Shown here piece by piece: positions 58,756-64,000 of a stretch of 64,000 bases of DNA (its first letter is position 1; every line of letters starts with the position of its first letter). Below the pieces are notes generated by a model that searched no databases, was not told where the DNA came from, and saw only the letters and a program-made list of their open reading frames with translations. Source of the DNA: Isochrysis galbana (Eukaryota > Haptophyta > Isochrysidales > Isochrysidaceae); assembly GCA_018136815.1 (NCBI GenBank), contig CM030931.1, positions 6,964,399 to 7,028,398 on the forward strand, in the 5' to 3' direction. Both the position numbers and the translations under genes were made by a program.

Positions 58756-58985
58756 GGCGCGCGTGCCGACTAATGTATTTCGGGTAGATCCGGGGCACAT
58801 CCTAATTTTAGTTGTTGGATTCGTGATTCGTGAGCCCTCTTTTTTGTAAAAGCTGGTCCATATCCATATGCCATATGCCATCGAATGATCGAATGTCCCC
58901 CAAGGGTGCTGCGTGGACCGTAGTTGCGGTGCGGGCGGCCTTTACCCACTCCCTCCTCATCTCGCTCCTGTTGCCAGCCCCCCCC
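58756..58985. other. intergenic upstream of TRM10
   Basis: The promoter for TRM10 is expected here. No motif stands out. Confidence 0.35.
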
Positions 58986-58989
58986 CCCC

Positions 58990-59170
58990 CCCCCGGTTTA
59001 CTAACGTAAACGGGGCCCCGTCTCTCACCGCTCACCGCACTCCATACACTCCATTGGCCATTGGAGGGGTGCAAATCCCCCCCCCTCCCTCTCGGTCGAC
59101 TCTATTTAATGAAATAATTCATGTTATATCATAGACATAGACAACCCCACTAGCTATTTGGACACAACGT
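58990..59170 (-). repeat. 3' half of a family A-like element, inverted
   Basis: Reading the minus strand: TGTCCAAATAGCTAGTGGGG and a GATATAACATGAATTA block as at 42330. On the left is GGATTTGCACCCCTCCAATGG and a near-palindrome around GTTTAC-TAAC-GTAAAC, as in the copy at 21190-21245. Confidence 0.6.
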
Positions 59171-60340
59171 TTGTGGTGAGCTTGATGGAGCTGTGGCTGT
59201 GGTGTGACTGTGTCGCATTCGCGAATCGACACTCGTTAGGCTTCTCTTCGTCGTTCGGTATTATCGTTATAATTCTCTGCTTTCTCTGGTTCTCGGTCAA
59301 AAGCTTCGCTTGGATGCATGGGATCGTGGGTTGTGGAGCGCTCTCTCTCTTTCTCTCGAAAGAGAAGGGAAGTTTCCCCACCTTTCTTCCTCCCAGGCGC
59401 CTCGCAAATAGGTTTAATTTGCTATTCTTCCCTGCGCTTCTTTATCTGCCTCTGGGGGCAATCAGGTTTAATTTGCAATCTCATCGCATCTTCCCCTTAG
59501 GCGCATCGCACTCCTTTCGTCTTATTCGGTAGGTCTCTTGGAATCCTGCGTAGCAAGATCACAGTGTCCTCGTTTCCGTTATCGTGCTAGGTGTCGTTCC
59601 GTCAATTGTGGGACATCAGTCGAATTGAGCGATCGAATGTCCACAGTTGTAAAATCCGTCACGAAACACCTAGGCGTCCCACAACAAGATTTCAGTCATA
59701 CTGGGGGGAGTTGATCCATCCGAAGAGGTCCCCCCGTGAAAGTCACTTTCACCCACACACACATGATTGAGACGACGGGGCTCCTCTGCTACTAACTCTG
59801 CTACACGTCTAATTGCGCAAGTCTTTGCTACACGTCTGATTGCGCAAGCATCTGCGGAGACACCCTGGCCCAGGAGAAACCTTGCCGACCCTCCTCCCTC
59901 TGTCTGAGGTTGGCACCGAGCACATGGGTCGATTGCAAGCATTTTCGCCCAATCAGCGTGACCCATTGCCAATGTCGAGGGTGATCGGTTTGGATATGGA
60001 TAACCCCCAAACCTCGTCTGTGGAACACTCTTTTGATTCAACCGGCATACATCCCCATCGATGCTCGAGTTCTGCCGCTCCGATCGCACACCCCTGTGAA
60101 TCTGAGGGGTGTATGCCCGCACCAGAGCGCACCGCGTAAATGCAGAAAAGTAGTTTCGTTACACGTCTATAGAGCAGTATTTTAAAATTAAATGCAGACT
60201 AGCATAACAACTTTTTCTCTCTCTCTGCTTCCCCCCGCGGTGCGTGTTCCCCCCGGGGGGACGCCGCGTTAGCGCTATTCCCCTGCGTCTCCTCTAAGCA
60301 GATCGACAACTACATAAACACTCGTTTTGAGAGATATTTC
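59171..60340. other. intergenic, no supported gene
   Basis: The frame 59158-59532 (+) is hydrophobic but contains a DNA-level duplication (AGGTTTAATTTGC twice), so I do not call it. Other items: palindrome GTGAAAGT-C-ACTTTCAC (59735-59751); a 27-bp tandem pair of GCTACACGTCT(A/G)ATTGCGCAA (59799-59850); and GTTTCGTTACACGTCTATAG at about 60155, the reverse complement of 19090-19120. Confidence 0.5.
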
Positions 60341-60640
60341 GCACGGATGACAATCACATCGGTGCACGCCGTGCATGGGCACGGCGCGATGTGCATCGGT
60401 CCCCCCGCGGAGACGCCGTGCGTGCGCATGTCAACTTTTTCCCTCTGCGGACCCCCTAATGCCCCACAACTACGTAAACTAGCCGTATAGCGATGTTTCT
60501 TTGCGCAGCACATGTGATGACTTGCAATCACATTGTGCACGCTGTGCGTGGGCACGACGCGATGTGCATCGGCCTCCCCGCGCGGGGATGCCGCCCTCAC
60601 AGCCACGCCAATCGCGCCCGCCGCCCCCGCGCACCGCGTC
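60341..60640 (-). repeat. family C array, two inverted units
   Basis: Two copies (60345-60450; 60510-60600) of ATCACAT(T/C)...GTGCACGC(C/T)GTGC, GGGCACG(G/A)CGCGATGTGCATCGG and C-run/GCGGGG blocks, the reverse complement of the arrays at 32650 and 49800. Confidence 0.7.
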
Positions 60641-60699
60641 GAACTCAGCCCTTTGCGGGCGCCGGTAGCCCGATGGAACAGGAGGAAGGTGAGAAACAG

Positions 60700-61260
60700 G
60701 CTATCGAGAACCGGTACACACCGTCTGCCGCTGGAAACCCACTGCACCCAGCCCCTAGGTAGAGCACGAGGGGACGAGCCGCAAGCCGCAAGGCAGGTGG
60801 AGGGGGGGGGGGGAAGCGGGCAAGGCTGCGTAGATACTGTACAGGGTCGCGCGCGCGGCGAGACTATTAAGAAGTTTTTTTTTGCGAGCGCCGGTGATGA
60901 CGACGTCACGCCCCCAACCAAGCCCTACGCGCAACGCGCAACAAACAAAAAGAAACACGAAAGAAAAAGAAACGGCCGATAGCCCGACCGATGGCCGATG
61001 GCGCGGGAGGGAGTAGCGAGAACTAGACCATCGGGGATCGGTACCGGTACACGCCGCCTGCCACAAGAAACCCCGCACACTGAGGCCCCCTAAATGGAGT
61101 GCGAGGGGGCGAGCCGCAAGGCAGGTGGAAGGAGAGACAACGGGGAGCGGGCCTTGGCTGCAAGCTGCAAGCGCTGCAAGGTGGACACGCAGGGCGCAGG
61201 GCCGCAGCCGCAGGGCCGCGCGCGTGGCGAGCACATTAAGAAGTTTTTACAAACCCTGTC
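60700..61260. repeat. tandem segmental duplication (~330-bp period)
   Basis: 60705-60880 and 61040-61250 share ACCGGTACAC(A/G)CCG, CTGCC.., GAGC/TGCGAGGGG, CGAGCCGCAAGGCAGGTGGA, CGCGCG(C/T)GGCGAG and ATTAAGAAGTTTTT in the same order. Confidence 0.65.
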
Positions 61261-61942
61261 GCCTGTCGATGTCGATGTCGATGTAAGGTTGTGCCTGACG
61301 TTCCTCCAATAACTTGCGCCAGGTTTTTTTTCACCCTCTGAACTCATCTTCCTCTCACCCGACATCCAGTACTAGTCAGTACTAGTCACTAGTTATCTTC
61401 TACCATCCATCCATCATGGTTCGCATTCGCTAAGTACTACAATTTTAATTCAAGCCAATGATGCTTGCTGCGTACCCTCGTTACTCGGAATATTTCTCGC
61501 TTGCTGGCTATTAAGGTTGGTATTAATGCGATACAAGACATATGACATATGCGCAACCAGTGAACTATGACTACGTAACACGTTGATGATGATGGCGACG
61601 GCCCGGGCGGCCGTAACCGTAACCGCGGATATGGCATCAGAAGTGGACACACTAAAATGGGTGCTCGGAGTAGGTTGGCTGCCGGCTGTCGTAGGCACAG
61701 ACTATCAGCTATGGGATAGAAAATCACCCTCTCTTGATAACTCGTGTTTAGAAAGCTCCGGGTGAACACTTGGTGCGAGTTGGCGCACTCCTCATGCAAT
61801 GAGGTGAGCGTTCATTCACAAACAGCCCAGTGGCTGCTCATCACGTTGCTGAGGGCTGTTTCGATGACCGTTGCTTACACTGGGTCCATGCGCAGCGCGG
61901 CATGCGTGAGCTTGAGGAAGTAGGACTTGAGCTCGACGCACT
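61261..61942. other. intergenic, nothing recognised
   Basis: No supported gene. Confidence 0.35.
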
Positions 61943-63150
61943 TTAGGCCCCATGCATGGTGGAGTCTCCAAAGAGGATGTATCCAGCATGGGCTCCCGTG
62001 ACTCCAATTGTCGCCATGACAATCTGAACAAGAGATAAGTACGTGCGAACTCAGATAAGCGGCGGTGATGAACGTAGGAACAAGGACAACATCATCCATG
62101 ATGGTGCAAAGTAGTCACTACGCACAGCACAACATGGATGTCCAAATCCAGGAGAACCCGTGCTCACCTTGTTGAGTGTATCCTTCGAGACGCGCGAGCG
62201 GAAGTAGATAATCATCAAGGGCAGAAGAGGCATGTAAATAAGAGGCACGAGCACATCCGCCTTAAGACCTGCATCGGCAAAGGGGGGGTCACTCAGACGA
62301 AAGTTAGATAAGGACTCAGCATTCTGAGCGCAGCTAAAGACTTGGCTGGTGAGATTTCGAGAAGTTGCCGACTTGGCAATAGCTGAAATCATCCTGCATA
62401 CACAGTGCCTCTCGCCAGCGACACGAGGGATTGACGGGCAACTCACCATACTGAGCATCTGGCGTGGCTCCTCCGTAGGCCATGTCAAAGCGAGAAGCGC
62501 GCGAAGGCCTGCCGTAATTCTCGGCAGAGACGGAGTACTGGCGCTCAAGCTTGCCATCGTGTTCCTTTCCAGGGGCGACATAGGGCCCACCGCGTTGCGT
62601 CTGAGCATTGACGATAGTCATCACCGCAATCGTCGCCGTCACAGCAATCGCCTGCGCCGACGGGAAAGACCTTTGTCAGCCTGGATTCTATCCCACACCC
62701 TGAGATAGCAGCAAGATACACATCCGCCGGAACTCAGCCCTGATGTACCAGCAGGACGCACATTCGCCGAAACCCAACCAGGGGGCCAGCTCAGAGGCCC
62801 TTTCGCACGGCGACAATGCCTACCTGCCCGTACACACGGGTGTGAATCAGTCGCTGAGAAAATGGCATGTTCCTTGTCGCTTCAGCCGTCGACTCATGGG
62901 CGAAGATGGCGAGATACATTGGGACTGCCGTGCCTATAACGGTCTTGAACGGGTTATCGGCGATGAAGTTGAGCAAGCGGTGCACCATGGAGAGCTCACC
63001 CTCCTCGGCGGGGCTGGCGACGAGCTGGCTCTGGCCAGCGGCGTGCTGCTTCTCCTTGGCGAGAAGCGGCTGCGAGCGTGTGTAGATAGCTCCAGCGGCA
63101 ACAGGCGCCGTGGCGGCGGCTATCCTCCTCGAGAGAATGCGTGCAAACAT
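61943..63150 (-). CDS. mitochondrial inner-membrane protein, HIG1-like, 4 exons
   Basis: Exons 63150-62824, 62651-62447, 62268-62168 and 62023-61943 join in phase to 237 residues. N-terminal mitochondrial presequence (MFARILSRRIAAATAPVAAGAIYTR). About four hydrophobic segments: residues about 65-83; about 105-125 right after SQRLIHTRVYGQ, which has the spacing of the HIG1 R-x-x-x-Q helix entry (AIAVTATIAVMTIVNAQ); about 178-195 (DVLVPLIYMPLLPLMIIYF); and a final MATIGVTGAHAGYILFG. Between them is a Gly/Tyr-rich loop. HIG1/RCF proteins associate with respiratory complexes III/IV, but the match is to one short motif only and could be coincidental. All introns are GT-AG. Confidence 0.72.
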
Positions 63151-64000
63151 GGGTGTGCGACGAATGTGCGAAAGGGCGGTCCTTTCTTGCGAGGGCTGGC
63201 TGTATGGCTGGGAGGCGAGCGGAGTGGTGTGGCGCTCCCTGTGCGCAAGAGGCGAGGGGGCGAGGGGCGAGGGGCGGGGGGCGCCGAGAAAGAGCCCGAG
63301 AGTCCCGAGAGTGGGGACGCGGTGCGCGGAGGAGAGAGAGAGGAGGAGGGGAAGAGAAAGAAAGGCCCCCTCCCCTTACGGCCGGCCCCCCCGCCCCCCC
63401 CCCCCCCGCCCTTGGCTCCCCCCCCCGCCCCCCGCGGCGCACTCTGGCTCTTCCCCCCTCCCCCCCCCCCCTCCCCCGCTGTCCTGATGACTGACTGGAT
63501 GGGCGAGCCCACCTGTGTACTTCTTCTGCCGGGGGCGGGGGGCTGAGAGAGATGGGGGGGGGGGGGGGGGGGGAGGGAAGGGAAAGGGGGGGGGGGGGGG
63601 GGGCAAAAGGGCTGCCGCTCAGCTCCGTCGACGCCGAGGTCGGGCGCGAGCTCGGACCCACCGGTGGTGGTGGTGGGGGGGGGACCTGCTGCGCCAAGAC
63701 ATCTCTAAAAGTACAAATGCGGAGTGCGAGGAGGCGAGGATAGAACAGTGTGGGGCCGGCCAAAAGTTGGAGGCCGGCCAAAAGTGTGAGGCCGGCCAAA
63801 CAGGCTTCTGTTCGGGGTGAACCGATTGATCATCTCACCCCCTTGGCCGCCGACATTTTCGGGGATTGGAGCTAGAAATTTGTGCAACTCGCGTTTTCAC
63901 AGAAGATCTGGCCGAGCAAGTTGCAAGTTTTCACGTTCTAGGGTCGTAAACCTCCTCTCGCTAGCGAGACAATTGCCGTTCCGCTGTGGAAAATCTGCCC
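63151..64000. other. GC-tract-rich region upstream of the HIG1-like gene
   Basis: The promoter side of the 61943-63150 gene. G and C homopolymer runs at 63380-63610 create several 100-270-residue false ORFs. 63754-63805 has three AGGCCGGCCAAAA(G/C) tandem units. No gene seen to the window end. Confidence 0.55.

Noticed and set aside
59158-59532. 124-residue hydrophobic ORF
   Set aside because: Contains a DNA-level duplication and overlaps an inverted family A-like end; no recognisable domain.
62743-63799. Two 267-residue ORFs on opposite strands
   Set aside because: They span exon 1 of the HIG1-like gene and the G/C homopolymer tracts; no domain.

Overview
The window is nuclear DNA from a eukaryotic alga with a secondary (red-lineage) plastid. 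I favour a haptophyte; a pelagophyte or similar stramenopile is not excluded. The reasons are: very GC-rich genes with few, short introns; 3 of the 20 introns I could place are GC-AG; several N-termini look like bipartite plastid presequences (hydrophobic signal, then a small-residue/Phe junction); and there is a plastid-type ATP/ADP translocase, a plastid-type ribosomal S1 protein and a plant-type plastid protein. No rRNA, tRNA, CRISPR array or operon structure was seen.

Gene content, left to right: the C-terminal half of an NRAMP metal transporter (107-1941, +); a small membrane protein with a crystallin-like domain (3196-3630, +); an FAD-linked sugar-lactone-oxidase-like enzyme (4136-5392, -); an acidic hypothetical protein (6285-7058, +); a class 3 lipase (9788-12196, +); a WLM-domain metalloprotease (14444-15637, -); a small plastid protein (17215-17694, +); a 9-exon NTT ATP/ADP translocase (22329-25010, +); PLAA/Doa1 (28416-31148, +); a PPR protein (35545-37410, -) divergent from a plastid S1 protein (38486-39487, +); an AT-rich orphan (40892-41497, +); a GH5 mannanase-like enzyme with a membrane anchor (46195-48303, +); a signal-peptide/TM protein (50783-51985, -); a pfkB sugar kinase (55665-56687, -); Trm10 tRNA methyltransferase (57560-58755, -); and a 4-exon mitochondrial HIG1-like protein (61943-63150, -). 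These are ordinary housekeeping, organelle and secretory genes with no shared pathway.

The space between genes is a dense mosaic of mobile-element debris and simple repeats: three LINE reverse-transcriptase fragments, two copies of the same piece of a Ty3/gypsy reverse transcriptase, three copies of only the C-terminal hAT dimerisation segment, a TTAA-flanked MITE, and long microsatellites. I also define six dispersed repeat families, labelled A to F. Family A is about 0.75-0.96 kb, begins CAACTAAGTTTATACTT, makes 15-16 bp target-site duplications and carries hairpins; one hairpin shows a compensatory base change between copies. Family B shares a GGTCAAA/TTTGACC block. Family C is an array of dyad-rich units of about 150-190 bp. 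Family D is a 200-300 bp repeat. Family E begins AGCCCGGTCACTCACT. Family F is an ORF-bearing retroposon with a 22 bp target-site duplication, nested inside a 2.2 kb element with ~100 bp inverted ends.

The best candidates for something undescribed are family A, the family C arrays, the nested C/E/F locus at 48.3-50.5 kb, and the crystallin-like membrane protein at 3.2 kb. All exon borders were worked out by eye from splice motifs, phase and family conservation. No database search was possible.
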